Positions 1 to 8,356 of a DNA stretch of 64,000 nucleotides are shown here, one piece after another. The stretch is from Bacillota bacterium (GTDB lineage: Bacteria > Bacillota > Sulfobacillia > Sulfobacillales > JAIMBI01), in NCBI GenBank assembly GCA_021797815.1, contig JAJZYZ010000001.1:62001-126000 (forward strand), in the 5' to 3' direction. The notes beneath the pieces were generated by a model. It was given only the letters and a program-made list of their open reading frames with translations. It made no database searches and was not told where the DNA came from. Positions within the stretch are counted from its first letter, which is position 1, and each line of letters starts with the position of its first letter. The translations under genes were made by a program, and so were the position numbers.

Positions 1-146
1 TCCAGGGAACCGATATGAGTGCCCTCATGGTCGCCGGCATCGTCCCGGTCAGCGTGTCGCCGAGCCTCGAGTTTTTCCTGCCGGGAGTGGGCCTCTTCGG
101 GAGTCCCTGGGGTTCGCACATGCGCATTCAGGGGCCACTCCCGTGA
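1..146 (+). CDS. C-terminal end of an unidentified protein (partial)
   Basis: An open frame enters from the left edge and stops at TGA 144-146. The 47 visible residues are hydrophobic and Gly/Pro-rich and end in RIQGPLP. I do not recognise the family. The stop overlaps a GTG at 143-145 (GTGA overlap), the usual sign of translational coupling to the phosphotransferase gene that follows, which is the main reason to believe this frame is real. Confidence 0.35.
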   Translation, partial: QGTDMSALMVAGIVPVSVSPSLEFFLPGVGLFGSPWGSHMRIQGPLP

Positions 147-1024
147 GTCCCGCAGTCGCTCTCGCTGTCCTCCGTCAAACATCGTGCCGCGGCCCTTTAC
201 TTGAGCTGGCACACGGATTCTCCACGACCGTTCTGGTCTCCGCCGACAACATGGTGATCCGCGTGCCGCGCGATGCCGAGAGCGGACGGCGCCTCGAGCG
301 TGAGGTGTTGACGCTCCAGCGTCTCCGTCCGCAGCTCCGCACCGCGATTCCGGGTCCGGCTACATGGTGGCCCGCCGAGGGGCCCAATCGGTTCGGGTTC
401 CTGACCTATCCCCGGGTCGCGGGGCAGGTGCCTGATGGCGATGCCTTCTCGAGCACGGTCTCGGAATGGCTCCCGGACCTGGTCGCCGTATGGGAGGATC
501 TGCGGGCCGTGCATGGGGGACTCGGCGGCCGTAGAGTCGGGGACGGTTCCGCGTGGGTCCAGGATGAGCTTCGGCGAGCGTCCCGCCTTGAACCCCGGCT
601 GGCGGCTTTCCTCACGGCCGGCGAGCGGCATCGATGGCGTCGGTGGTTTGCGACCGAGTCCCGGATTTATGACCGTGTCCCATCGGTGCATGTGAGCCTG
701 GCTCACAAGGATCTGTGGTGGGGCAACCTGCTCTTCACCGAGGCGCACCGGCTTTCCGGCGTGTTGGACTGGGAGTGGGCGGGGCCGGATGATCCGGCTG
801 TCGACCTTGCCGGCCTGCGGGAGGCCGGGCCCGACCTGGTGGACGCCGTCATCCCCGCCTTTGTCGAGCTGTACCCCGAGCCTATTTCCCGGCTGCGGCG
901 GAAAGTGGACGTGATGTGGGCGCTACGCGCGCTGCAGGGTCTCGAGTGGGCTTTCCGTCACGGGGATACGCCTGAGTGGGAAGAGGGGCTCGGGAAGCTT
1001 CGCGCCGGACCGATCTTGGCTTAG
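143..1024 (+). CDS. Aminoglycoside phosphotransferase (APH)-family kinase
   Basis: 293 aa with the APH/choline-kinase fold signature: a Brenner-type catalytic loop LAHKDLWWGNLLF (Asp base, Asn metal ligand) around residues 190-200, followed by VLDWEWAGPDDPAVDLA, the DFG-equivalent region. The first Brenner-loop position is Ala-His-Lys-Asp rather than His-Gly-Asp, still compatible with activity. Such proteins phosphorylate small hydroxylated substrates, and the family alone does not say whether the substrate is an antibiotic or a metabolite. The start is GTG overlapping the upstream stop. It ends convergently towards the gene at 1125-1721, with a 7-bp hairpin between. Confidence 0.8.
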   Translation: MSPAVALAVLRQTSCRGPLLELAHGFSTTVLVSADNMVIRVPRDAESGRRLEREVLTLQRLRPQLRTAIPGPATWWPAEGPNRFGFLTYPRVAGQVPDGDAFSSTVSEWLPDLVAVWEDLRAVHGGLGGRRVGDGSAWVQDELRRASRLEPRLAAFLTAGERHRWRRWFATESRIYDRVPSVHVSLAHKDLWWGNLLFTEAHRLSGVLDWEWAGPDDPAVDLAGLREAGPDLVDAVIPAFVELYPEPISRLRRKVDVMWALRALQGLEWAFRHGDTPEWEEGLGKLRAGPILA

Positions 1025-1072
1025 CCGGACCCCGAACTCCTCGGCAGTGACGGCCTGACCGCTCCCGGACAT

Positions 1073-1090
1073 CGGATCCGTCAGGATCCG
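1073..1090. terminator. Short hairpin between convergent genes
   Basis: Perfect 7-bp inverted repeat CGGATCC / GGATCCG with a GTCA loop. It lies in the 100-bp gap between two converging stop codons (1024 and 1125). There is no T-run on either side, so it is only a possible bidirectional terminator. Confidence 0.35.
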
Positions 1091-1124
1091 GCTCCGGTGG
1101 ACGGATGCGGAGCGCCTCCCATGA

Positions 1125-1721
1125 TCATGAGACCGGGCGTACGAGGCGGTGCGCGCCCTCCCGGGGCCGAAAGATGCGCTCGAAGTCACGTTCGTTAGGC
1201 TCCCAAATCGACTGCCAGAGGGCATCCGTGTCTTGGCCAAGCTCCCGCGCCCGCGCGATGCCCTGGGCCGTGGCCCGAACAAGCGGCACGTCTAGCCAGA
1301 TCCGGTAGTCAAGATAACCAAGCTGCCGCGGGTGAAAGAGCCCGACGCCCTCCACGACTAGATATCGGCCCACCGGCCATTCCACCGGAGCGGTCGCCCA
1401 TGACTCCCAATCATCGCAGGCGTCATAGCGGATCTCGGGACATCCCGACGAAAATGGCTCCAGCACCTGCTTTTGTAAACGGACCCGGTCAAACCCATGC
1501 CAGTCGCTCGAACGGTGGAGGAGGGCTGACGTGCCAAACGCGTCCAGCGGGACGACAGGACACTCGAGGCGCCGGGAGAGCGCTCCCGCGAGGGTCGTCT
1601 TGCCGGCCCCGCCGTATCCGGAAATCCCCACCAGGACACGCCCGCGATCGAGGCTTCGGATCGTATCGGCGATGGTGTCGAGCCCGGGCTCGTACCTATA
1701 GTCCACATTCTCTAAGCGCAT
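1125..1721 (-). CDS. Uridine-kinase-like P-loop kinase
   Basis: 198 aa from ATG 1721. Residues around 29-37 form a Walker A loop GISGYGGAGKTT, followed by a PLDAF segment typical of the uridine kinase / phosphoribulokinase superfamily (Asp as base) and a Walker-B-like YLVVEGVGLF stretch, then an Arg-rich lid (RAREL). Members phosphorylate nucleosides or other small hydroxyl compounds. The exact substrate cannot be read from the sequence. A longer frame exists upstream of ATG 1721, but those 32 residues are low-quality and lack a ribosome site. It is a single gene, convergent with the APH-type gene. Confidence 0.75.
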   Translation of the reverse strand: MRLENVDYRYEPGLDTIADTIRSLDRGRVLVGISGYGGAGKTTLAGALSRRLECPVVPLDAFGTSALLHRSSDWHGFDRVRLQKQVLEPFSSGCPEIRYDACDDWESWATAPVEWPVGRYLVVEGVGLFHPRQLGYLDYRIWLDVPLVRATAQGIARARELGQDTDALWQSIWEPNERDFERIFRPREGAHRLVRPVS

Positions 1722-1997
1722 GCGTCCAGTGTAGCAAGGCCGTTCGGTGCTTTCGTGATGAGGGCGGCCACTCCACCACGGGAGAGAGGCAGGCACGGTC
1801 CACAGCAGTCCCAGCATCTCACCCGAGACCTGCGGCGAGAGGTGCGGGAACGGTCATACGATGAGGATTATCGTCTACCCGCCTTGAGCCTGGCCGGACG
1901 GCAGCGAAGCTTGCCCTGCGAGTGCAGCCGTCCCATCACCGCCGGCATGCGGGCGTCCACCAGCAATCCCTGTGGGGCACTGAACGGTCTTCGGTCC

Positions 1998-2774
1998 TCA
2001 GCTTGTGAGGCGGCGCTCCAGCACCCGCGCGGGCAGGGCCAGCATGATGGCGGTATAGAGGGCAAGCCACAGCACGTCGGCGATGTTGGCGAGGGACACC
2101 TGACCCAGGATGAGGGAGCGTCCAAGATTCACGGCGTGATAGAGGGGAAGCGCGATGATGATGTCCTGGACCGCATGCGGCAGGCGGCCGATGGGGAAAA
2201 AGACGCCGGAGAACAGGAAGAGGGGCGTAATCACGAGCGTGAAGTAATAGAAGAGCTGTTCGTGAGAACGGGCGCTTGCCGCCACCAGAAGGGCCGGTGC
2301 GCCAAACAGCATGCCGCTTAACGCCAGCGGAACCGGCAGCAGCACGGACCACCAGGAATGCACCAGGCCCAGCACCAGGAGCACGAGGAAGAAGACACCG
2401 CCGTAAAGCATGGCGCGGGTCATCTCCCACAGCATCTCGCCGCCCACCACCTCGCTCACCAGAATCGGCGCGGACATCATGCCGCTGTAAAGCTGCGACT
2501 CGTTCAGGCGGTCATAGCCTTCAAACCCCATGTCAAAGGTGACGGCGTTCATGGCCGTCACCATCAGAAGACCCGGGCCGATGAAGTCGATGAATGGATC
2601 GCCGTTCATCTTGGCCACATAGGCGCCGAGTCCGAATCCGAGCGCCATGAGATTGGTGAACGGTTCGCCGAAGTTGAGCAGGATGGAACTCTTGTAGTTC
2701 TTGACCCAGCTCAGGTAGTCGCGATACCAGACCATACGGGCCTGGCGGTTGAAACGCGGCCACACGATGGTCAT
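1998..2774 (-). CDS. ABC-2 type permease, NodJ-like
   Basis: 258 aa integral membrane protein with six predicted hydrophobic segments. The N-terminal half carries the NodJ/ABC-2 pattern (LGAYV, then FIDFIGPGLLM, then YDRLNESQLYSGMMSAPI). It is the permease half of an exporter that uses the ATPase encoded immediately upstream: the two genes share an ATGA overlap at 2771-2774. NodIJ and DrrAB-type exporters move lipo-oligosaccharides, polysaccharides or drugs, and the substrate here is unknown. Nothing else in the neighbourhood suggests a specific cargo. Confidence 0.88.
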   Translation of the reverse strand: MTIVWPRFNRQARMVWYRDYLSWVKNYKSSILLNFGEPFTNLMALGFGLGAYVAKMNGDPFIDFIGPGLLMVTAMNAVTFDMGFEGYDRLNESQLYSGMMSAPILVSEVVGGEMLWEMTRAMLYGGVFFLVLLVLGLVHSWWSVLLPVPLALSGMLFGAPALLVAASARSHEQLFYYFTLVITPLFLFSGVFFPIGRLPHAVQDIIIALPLYHAVNLGRSLILGQVSLANIADVLWLALYTAIMLALPARVLERRLTS

Positions 2775-3685
2775 TCGCGTAAATCCTTTCCCGTCAGCAG
2801 CAAAAATACGTCTTCGAGCGACGCCGGCCGCACCTGCATCCGCTCGGGTTTCAGGGCTCCCGCAAGGAGCCGGCTCACGACGGCCTCGGCACTGTCGGTC
2901 AACACCGCCAGGGAGTCGCCCCGGGCCTGGACGCGGCCCAGGTTTCCGATCTGCTCTGCGACCACGGTCTCCTCAAGGCCCCAGACTTCCACGGCCTCCC
3001 GTCCGGCGATCCGTTCCACCAGGTCGGCCGGGCTTCCGGCCTCCAGGATGCGGCCGTGGTCCATGACCACGATGTGATCCGCGAGGCGCGCCGCCTCTTC
3101 CATGTAATGGGTGGTGACGATGAGGGTGACGCCGCTCTGGCGAAGCTCATTCAAGCGCGTCCACACGAGAAGACGCGCCTGCGGGTCGAGGCCCGTGGTC
3201 GGCTCGTCCAGCACGAGCAGGCGCGGCCGGCCGATAAGGCCGCGGGCGATGACGAGGCGCCGGCGCATCCCGCCCGAAAGCTCCTTCACCCGGTTCTGGC
3301 GCTTGGCGTAAAGCTGCATGAAGGTGAGAAGCTCCTGGCCGCGCTCCCGCGCCTCCCGACCCGACAGGCCATAGAACCGTCCGTGCAGGACCAGATTCTC
3401 CTCCACCGTCAGCTCCCGGTCGAGGTAGTCCTCCTGCGCCACCACTCCCATCTGCTGCTTGATTCGCACGGCATGGGGATGGGCGGGTATACCGAAAACG
3501 GTCAGGCTGCCGCCGCTGATGGGGCTCTGGCAGCAGATCATACGGATAGTGGTGGACTTGCCGGCGCCGTTCGGCCCGAGAAATGCAAAGCACCGGCCCT
3601 CTTCGACGTCGAAGTCGAGGCCCCGTACTGCTTCGAGGTCGCCGTAGCGCTTCCGCAATCCGCGCGCGGCGACGATGGATGCCAT
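2771..3685 (-). CDS. ABC transporter ATP-binding protein, NodI-like
   Basis: 304 aa from ATG 3685, preceded by GGGAGGG about 8 nt upstream. Walker A GPNGAGKST, Q-loop MGVVAQED, signature LSGGMRRRL, Walker B LLVLDEPTTGLD and the switch His in TTHYMEE are all present, so it should be active. A C-terminal extension of about 70 residues after the nucleotide-binding domain is normal for the DrrA/NodI group. It forms an operon with the NodJ-like permease (ATGA overlap). An in-frame extension runs to about 4078, but it overlaps the divergent peptidase gene and has no family similarity. Confidence 0.92.
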   Translation of the reverse strand: MASIVAARGLRKRYGDLEAVRGLDFDVEEGRCFAFLGPNGAGKSTTIRMICCQSPISGGSLTVFGIPAHPHAVRIKQQMGVVAQEDYLDRELTVEENLVLHGRFYGLSGREARERGQELLTFMQLYAKRQNRVKELSGGMRRRLVIARGLIGRPRLLVLDEPTTGLDPQARLLVWTRLNELRQSGVTLIVTTHYMEEAARLADHIVVMDHGRILEAGSPADLVERIAGREAVEVWGLEETVVAEQIGNLGRVQARGDSLAVLTDSAEAVVSRLLAGALKPERMQVRPASLEDVFLLLTGKDLRE

Positions 3686-3993
3686 ATGTTCCCGGCCCTC
3701 CCACAGTGCTGCCTGCGACGTGCGTCGGAAGCGGCCAGGGGCCGGCCGCCGCGACGCGTCTTCATCCTGGTATTGTCCTTGATTCTCCCGGGTTGCGCGA
3801 GGACGATGTCCGGTGTGTCGGCCGGGTCGTGACCACACTTTGATGATTTGAATCGAGAGGGATGGCAAACGGGCATCGGATCCCCAAAATGCTTTACGAT
3901 CAGACGACGAAGGGTGGCGGCCGAGCCGCAGGAAGCGACGACCGACCCTGCCCCCATGCTTCTGAGTCGAGTCCGTAAGGGAGACTACCAAGA
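3686..3993. other. Divergent intergenic region, no gene seen
   Basis: 308 bp between the minus-strand ABC operon and the plus-strand peptidase gene. It must hold both promoters, but I see no convincing -35/-10 pair, operator palindrome or RNA structure. Confidence 0.5.
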
Positions 3994-5514
3994 ATGGCGG
4001 AACGAGAGAACGAAGGCGCCGAGCGCGACGCGAAAACGCGGTCCCAGTTGCACGGCGAGGAGAGTGCCCGGCCAGCACCGACAGATGATCTGGTCACCAC
4101 CAGCCATGTGCTGAAGACACCGTCGGGGGAGCTTCGGTACACGGCCACCGCGGGGCGGGTCGTGCTGCGAGAAGAGGTCCTGGAGGACGGCAAGTGGGTC
4201 GGATTCCAGGCGAAGGCCGAGATGTTTCTCACCGCCTACGTGCTGGAGGGAGCTGACCCGGCGACCCGGCCGGTAACGTTCGCGTTCAACGGCGGGCCGG
4301 GATCTTCGAGCGTCTGGCTTCACCTCGGACTCTTCGGTCCGCGGCGGGTGGTCATGGGAGATGCCGAGGCCCCTCTGCCGCCACCTTGGGGCATCGCCGA
4401 CAACGCCGAGACCCTATTGTCGGTCACCGACCTCGTGTTTATCGACCCGGTGACGACCGGGTATTCACGGGTGGTTGAGGGCGGCAAAGCGGGCGAATAT
4501 CACGGCTTTCAGAAGGACCTGGAGTCGGTTGGCGCCCTCATCCGCCTCTGGACCTCGCGAAACGGACGGTGGTTGTCGCCGAAGTTCCTGGCCGGCGAGT
4601 CCTACGGCACCACTCGCGCGAGCGCCCTGGCTGACCATCTGCAAAAACGCTACGGGTGGTTTCCCAATGGCATCGCCCTCATCTCGTCGGTCATCGATAT
4701 GGGCACCATCCGGTTCACGGAGGGCAACGACGAGCCGGCGGCGCTCTACCTCCCCACGTACGCGGCCATGGCGCACTACCATGGCAGGCTTGGCGACCGG
4801 CCCTGGGATGGGGTGCGGGCGGAGGCGGAAGAGCTGGCGGCGCGCGACTACCCCTGGGGGCTCTCCCGCGGGGCGCGGCTGACGGAGGAGGAGCGCGAGG
4901 AGCTGGCACGGCGAATCGCGGCTGTCACGGGCCTCTCAGAAGATTATGTGAGTCGGGTGAACCTCCGCATCGAGCACCAGCGGTTCTTCCGGGAACTCCT
5001 GCGCGATCGCGGTCAGGTTATCGGACGGCTCGACGGTCGATTTATCGGCTACGAACCGGATGAGGGAGGGGAGAAACCATCCCACGACCCCAGCAACGTG
5101 GCGATCCACGGCCCGTACTCCGGAGCCTTCAACCACTATGTGCGGGAGGAATTGGGCTTTCAGTCCGACCTGCCATACGAGATTCTGACCGGCCGTGTGC
5201 AGCCCTGGAGCTACGCCCAGTTCGAGGGTCGCGCGGTGAGCGTGTCGGCCATGCTGGGCGACGCCATGCGCCATAATCCTCACCTGCGCGTGTATGTCGC
5301 GTGCGGCTACTACGACGGCGCCACGCCCTACTTCGCGGCCGAGCACGCCTTCGCACATGTCTCCATCCCGGAGCACCTGCGCTCAAACATCGCCCTGCAC
5401 TACTATCCGGCCGGGCACATGATGTACGTGCACGAGCCGACTCGCGTCCAGCAGAGCGCCGACCTGGCCGCGTTCATTAAGGAGGCATCCGGGAACCCGG
5501 CGCATCCCGACTGA
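3994..5514 (+). CDS. S10-family serine carboxypeptidase-like peptidase
   Basis: 506 aa. The alpha/beta-hydrolase core has FNGGPGSSSVWLH (oxyanion region), the nucleophile in GESYG (Ser203), the acid in GYYDGATP (Asp441) and the base in AGHMMY (His475), in the order and spacing of peptidase family S10. The N-terminal roughly 35 residues are charged and there is no signal peptide, so a cytoplasmic location is likely. Bacterial members of this branch act on peptides at acidic pH in characterised relatives, and that role is inferred here. ATG 3994 has GGGAG upstream. It is monocistronic, and an 11-bp hairpin lies about 120 bp past the stop. Confidence 0.88.
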   Translation: MAERENEGAERDAKTRSQLHGEESARPAPTDDLVTTSHVLKTPSGELRYTATAGRVVLREEVLEDGKWVGFQAKAEMFLTAYVLEGADPATRPVTFAFNGGPGSSSVWLHLGLFGPRRVVMGDAEAPLPPPWGIADNAETLLSVTDLVFIDPVTTGYSRVVEGGKAGEYHGFQKDLESVGALIRLWTSRNGRWLSPKFLAGESYGTTRASALADHLQKRYGWFPNGIALISSVIDMGTIRFTEGNDEPAALYLPTYAAMAHYHGRLGDRPWDGVRAEAEELAARDYPWGLSRGARLTEEEREELARRIAAVTGLSEDYVSRVNLRIEHQRFFRELLRDRGQVIGRLDGRFIGYEPDEGGEKPSHDPSNVAIHGPYSGAFNHYVREELGFQSDLPYEILTGRVQPWSYAQFEGRAVSVSAMLGDAMRHNPHLRVYVACGYYDGATPYFAAEHAFAHVSIPEHLRSNIALHYYPAGHMMYVHEPTRVQQSADLAAFIKEASGNPAHPD

Positions 5515-5599
5515 TCGTGGCGACGCCGCTTTATCCGGCCGCCCGGAGTCCTGTCCTCGCAGAAGGTTCGGCGGGTATCGGGATCTGACGGGGACGGCT

Positions 5600-5700
5600 G
5601 TCGAGCGCGTGTAGAGCGCCGTTAGCTGCGGGAATCCGGTGCTCCCAAGGCCATGACCGGGAGCACCGGGTCGAGGGCGTGCTAGAGCGTCGTGTCGCGG
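5600..5700. repeat. 11-bp inverted repeat flanked by imperfect direct repeats
   Basis: Arms CCGGTGCTCCC (5636-5646) and GGGAGCACCGG (5659-5669) are perfect inverted repeats around a 12-nt loop. On either side lie related segments that begin GTCGAGCGCGTG (5600) and GTCGAGGGCGTG (5670) and stay similar for about 25 nt. The block sits between the peptidase stop and the next gene. It may act as a transcription terminator or RNA-stabilising hairpin for the peptidase mRNA; there is no T-run. Confidence 0.5.
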
Positions 5701-5779
5701 GCGGAGACGATGGGACGAGGCACGTCGTTGTTTCACTCATGATCTGGTGGCGTACGGGAGACGTTATGAGGCAGGGGGC

Positions 5780-6778
5780 ATGAAAGCCGTGGGAGATCTT
5801 CCCTACCTCGCCTGTCCGCCTCTCGCCGGAGGCGCCTACGGGCGCTGGTTTACCGACACCACCATCTGGAGGCCATACGTGGAGTGGGTCGCCCGCCGGC
5901 ACGCTCTTCCGGCACCCCGGGAGCTCTCTGTTGGAACTCCGGGATCGCACCCCGTATTCGTGACGGCGGACGGTTACGTGGTGAAGTTCTACGCCCCTCA
6001 TTGGCCCTCCGATGCGCGCAGCGAGTCCGCGGTATTTGAGTGCCTCAGGGCCACATCCCTAGCTGCCGTACCGCGTCCAGCCGTGCTGGCGGGCGGCCGA
6101 CTGTTTGCGGGAGGCGAGCCCTGGGCGTGGCCGTACGCGGTCTTTGTCTCGATGAAGGGGCGTGCGCTCGCCGACCTTGGCGCGCACTGGCCGCCATCCG
6201 CCTGGACGACGACGGCCCATGAACTGGGGCGGATCGTTCGGGCCCTGCATGAAGTGCCGCTAGACGACACCGTGCCAGATTTCGCCTCATGGTCGGCGTA
6301 TGAGATGTCCAACCTGCTGCGCACGGCGCCCGAACGACGGCGTCATGAGCTGGCCTGGGCCCGATTGGACTTTGAGAAGTGGGAGGCTCACTGGCACGAG
6401 GTTATTGAACGTGAATGGGCGCGACCGTGTCTCCTGCACGGGGACTTGACCGCGGACCATGTGTTCATTCAGAAGTCGTCCGACGCCGTGCGGATTACGG
6501 GGCTCATCGATTGGGCCGATGCCCTTATCGGTGATCCGGCCTACGAACTCGTGGCCGTCTACGTCGACCTCTTTCGAGGTCAGCGTGACCAGTTTATGGC
6601 TTTCCGGTCCGGGTATGGGGATGGCCCCATGTTTCGACCGACCTGGAAGCGGCGGGCAACAGCCTGGCTGCTCGCATACCGGTTCGATGTCGGGAGCATG
6701 CTCGCCGCCATCCGGCCAGCTCTTTCATCGATCAATAGCTTCCAGGACGTGGAGGAGATCGTCTGGGAAGGATTCTGA
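5780..6778 (+). CDS. APH-family phosphotransferase
   Basis: 332 aa from ATG 5780, which is preceded by AGGCAGGGGG. A GTG at 5747 would add 11 residues but has no ribosome site. The catalytic loop reads LLHGDLTADHVFI (Asp base; His instead of Asn at the usual metal ligand position) and is followed by GLIDWADALIGDPAYEL, the second metal-binding Asp region. It is a second member of the same superfamily as the gene at 143-1024, but not a close paralogue. Substrate unknown; homoserine kinase-like, macrolide or sugar targets are all possible for the family. Confidence 0.8.
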   Translation: MKAVGDLPYLACPPLAGGAYGRWFTDTTIWRPYVEWVARRHALPAPRELSVGTPGSHPVFVTADGYVVKFYAPHWPSDARSESAVFECLRATSLAAVPRPAVLAGGRLFAGGEPWAWPYAVFVSMKGRALADLGAHWPPSAWTTTAHELGRIVRALHEVPLDDTVPDFASWSAYEMSNLLRTAPERRRHELAWARLDFEKWEAHWHEVIEREWARPCLLHGDLTADHVFIQKSSDAVRITGLIDWADALIGDPAYELVAVYVDLFRGQRDQFMAFRSGYGDGPMFRPTWKRRATAWLLAYRFDVGSMLAAIRPALSSINSFQDVEEIVWEGF

Positions 6779-6819
6779 TGGTCCTTCATGCCATCCACGG
6801 CTTGACCGCTGGCTGGCAG

Positions 6820-7326
6820 CTACGCACCGGGAAGCAACACCTTGACCAGAAGACCCGTTACCAACGCGAACATCACACCGAACGTCCATTGCCACAGGCG
6901 ATAGGAACTATCCATTCGCTGCTCGAGAGCATCGAAGCGGTGGTCGACCACATCGAAGCGTTGCGCCATCCCTTCCGTGCGGCGGTCGGCGGCATCGAAG
7001 CGACTGGTGAGATCCTGGCTCACGCCCTCCAGGCGGCGGTCGACGGCATCGAAGCGACGGGTGAGATCCTGGCTCACGCCCTCCAGGCGGCGGTCGACGG
7101 CATCGAAGCAGCTGGTGAGATCCCGCGTCAGACTCTCGAAGCGGCGGTCAACAGCATCAAACCCACTGGTCAGCCGTTCCCCCATACGCTCAAAATGGTG
7201 GTCAGCCGTGTCAAGCCGCGTACTCACATCCTCCAGACGCTGGAGGATCAGCCAGCTGGCGTCGATCGAACTGGAACCTTTCGCGCGGTCGCCTCCTCGG
7301 GCCCCATGGTCTTCATCAGCAATCAT
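6820..7326 (-). CDS. Coiled-coil protein with 18-residue tandem repeats and C-terminal membrane anchor
   Basis: 168 aa from ATG 7326 (GAGAGG five nt upstream). After a short polar N-terminus, residues about 30-130 are built from 18-residue units of the type FDAVDRRLEGVSQDLTRR, at least four of them, ending in one hydrophobic helix (FGVMFALVTGLLVKVLL). An 18-residue period equals five helical turns, so the repeats should form a nearly straight, long helix that oligomerises, anchored in the membrane by its tail. The layout resembles Bdr/DUF1640-type proteins, but I cannot name a family. Upstream ATG 7350 is a possible alternative start with a weaker ribosome site. Confidence 0.7.
   Translation of the reverse strand: MIADEDHGARGGDRAKGSSSIDASWLILQRLEDVSTRLDTADHHFERMGERLTSGFDAVDRRFESLTRDLTSCFDAVDRRLEGVSQDLTRRFDAVDRRLEGVSQDLTSRFDAADRRTEGMAQRFDVVDHRFDALEQRMDSSYRLWQWTFGVMFALVTGLLVKVLLPGA
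6991..7170. repeat. 54-bp tandem repeats inside the coiled-coil gene
   Basis: Copies beginning GGCATCGAAG start at 6991, 7045 and 7099, with a diverged fourth at 7153. The step is exactly 54 bp, in frame with the 18-residue protein repeat. The first two units are almost identical at the DNA level, indicating recent unit duplication by slippage or recombination. Confidence 0.9.
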
Positions 7327-7846
7327 TTGAGCCTCTCGTTCACCTTTCATATGCGAGGTGTGGATTCCATTTCGTCTGTTGTGTCTGGCGCCACACCGAG
7401 GCTGACGCTCATTGGTACTTATGGCCCGCGCCATCCATTTTAAGAACATTCCGGTCGCTTACCAAGATCACTCGTCCGACAAATCACGTCATGTTCATAC
7501 AGAAAAGACCGGATGGACGGCCCCTTTTTATTTGCGAGACGGGAGTGGCGGGGGGACCGGGAGTGGTCGTCGTTCCCGAGAGGAAACGTCTCTAGGCGGG
7601 ACGGTCTGTGGCGCAGGGTGGTGAGAAGTGCAAGCGTCTGAAGAACCGGCTCGCGGTCACGCCCATGACGCGAGGTGGCGGGCGTTTCCGACCATGGGCC
7701 GTCGTGAGCACCATGGCGGGATCGGACGAACGGGAGGAAGGAGAGGGAGCGGCCGGGCGAACCCGCGAAGAGCGCCGCTCTGCCAGGTCGCGCCCAGATC
7801 CACGGCATCGCCTGTCCTGGCAGGTCGGACCCGGCCGGACCTCAGC
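7327..7846. other. Intergenic region, no gene seen
   Basis: About 520 bp upstream of the minus-strand coiled-coil gene and downstream of the minus-strand regulator gene. Short open frames here lack ribosome sites and have no protein-like composition. The promoter of the coiled-coil gene should lie near 7330-7450. Confidence 0.4.
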
Positions 7847-8341
7847 TTAAGATGCGCAGCATGAGCTGTTTAAATAGATGGGCGGCGCGGTGCGAACGAG
7901 GCCGAGCTGACCATAGCAAGCCTCGAGGTGCTCTGCCGCCCCTGGTACACAGGGGCAATTTTCGAGGATAAGCCGGTACCAGAACGCGGCCTCGGCCCAT
8001 CGCTCTCCCGCCTCGGCGCGCTCTGCCCTGGCTTCGTAGATCCACACCGGATGCACGCGGATCGTGAGACGGGAACGGTGCCCCCGGCCGGGCGAGGGCA
8101 GCCATTGCAGAAGATTGAGCGCCTCGAGCCGCCGAAGCGTCTCCTGGGCGGCTCGAAGCGAACAGTCCCAGATGCGGGCCAAATCTGCGAGCGTGACCTC
8201 AAGCTGTCCGAGGCAGACCGAGTCACCGGGGTCGGGCTCTGCCAACGCGGCTACTTTCAAGTACCGCGCCCAGAACACTTCAATCTTCGTGCTCTCCGAT
8301 CCGTTCCTCACCGAGAGACCACCCAGAATCGCCTCCATCAT
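7847..8341 (-). CDS. SgrR N-terminal-like winged-helix regulator (stand-alone)
   Basis: 164 aa. Residues about 45-95 match the pattern of the SgrR_N DNA-binding domain: VTLADLARIWDCSLRAAQ, a recognition helix ending LRRLEALNLLQWLP, then GRGHRSRLTI. In known SgrR proteins this domain is followed by a large solute-binding domain. Here only about 65 residues follow, with a helical AERWAEAAFWYRLILEN stretch resembling a single TPR hairpin. It is therefore a truncated or minimal version. The target is unknown. The next minus-strand gene upstream (VOC protein, 8357-8755) ends 15 bp before this start, so the two probably form one transcript. Confidence 0.6.
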   Translation of the reverse strand: MMEAILGGLSVRNGSESTKIEVFWARYLKVAALAEPDPGDSVCLGQLEVTLADLARIWDCSLRAAQETLRRLEALNLLQWLPSPGRGHRSRLTIRVHPVWIYEARAERAEAGERWAEAAFWYRLILENCPCVPGAAEHLEACYGQLGLVRTAPPIYLNSSCCAS

Positions 8342-8356
8342 GCTGGCGGAAAACGG

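Noticed and set aside
6991-7170. Possible CRISPR-like array
   Set aside because: Units are 54 bp and contiguous, without unique spacers, and they encode an in-frame 18-residue repeat.
6778-7443. Plus-strand frame with repeats opposite the coiled-coil gene
   Set aside because: It is only the complement of the 54-bp repeats; the minus strand gives an amphipathic helix pattern, a membrane anchor and a ribosome site.
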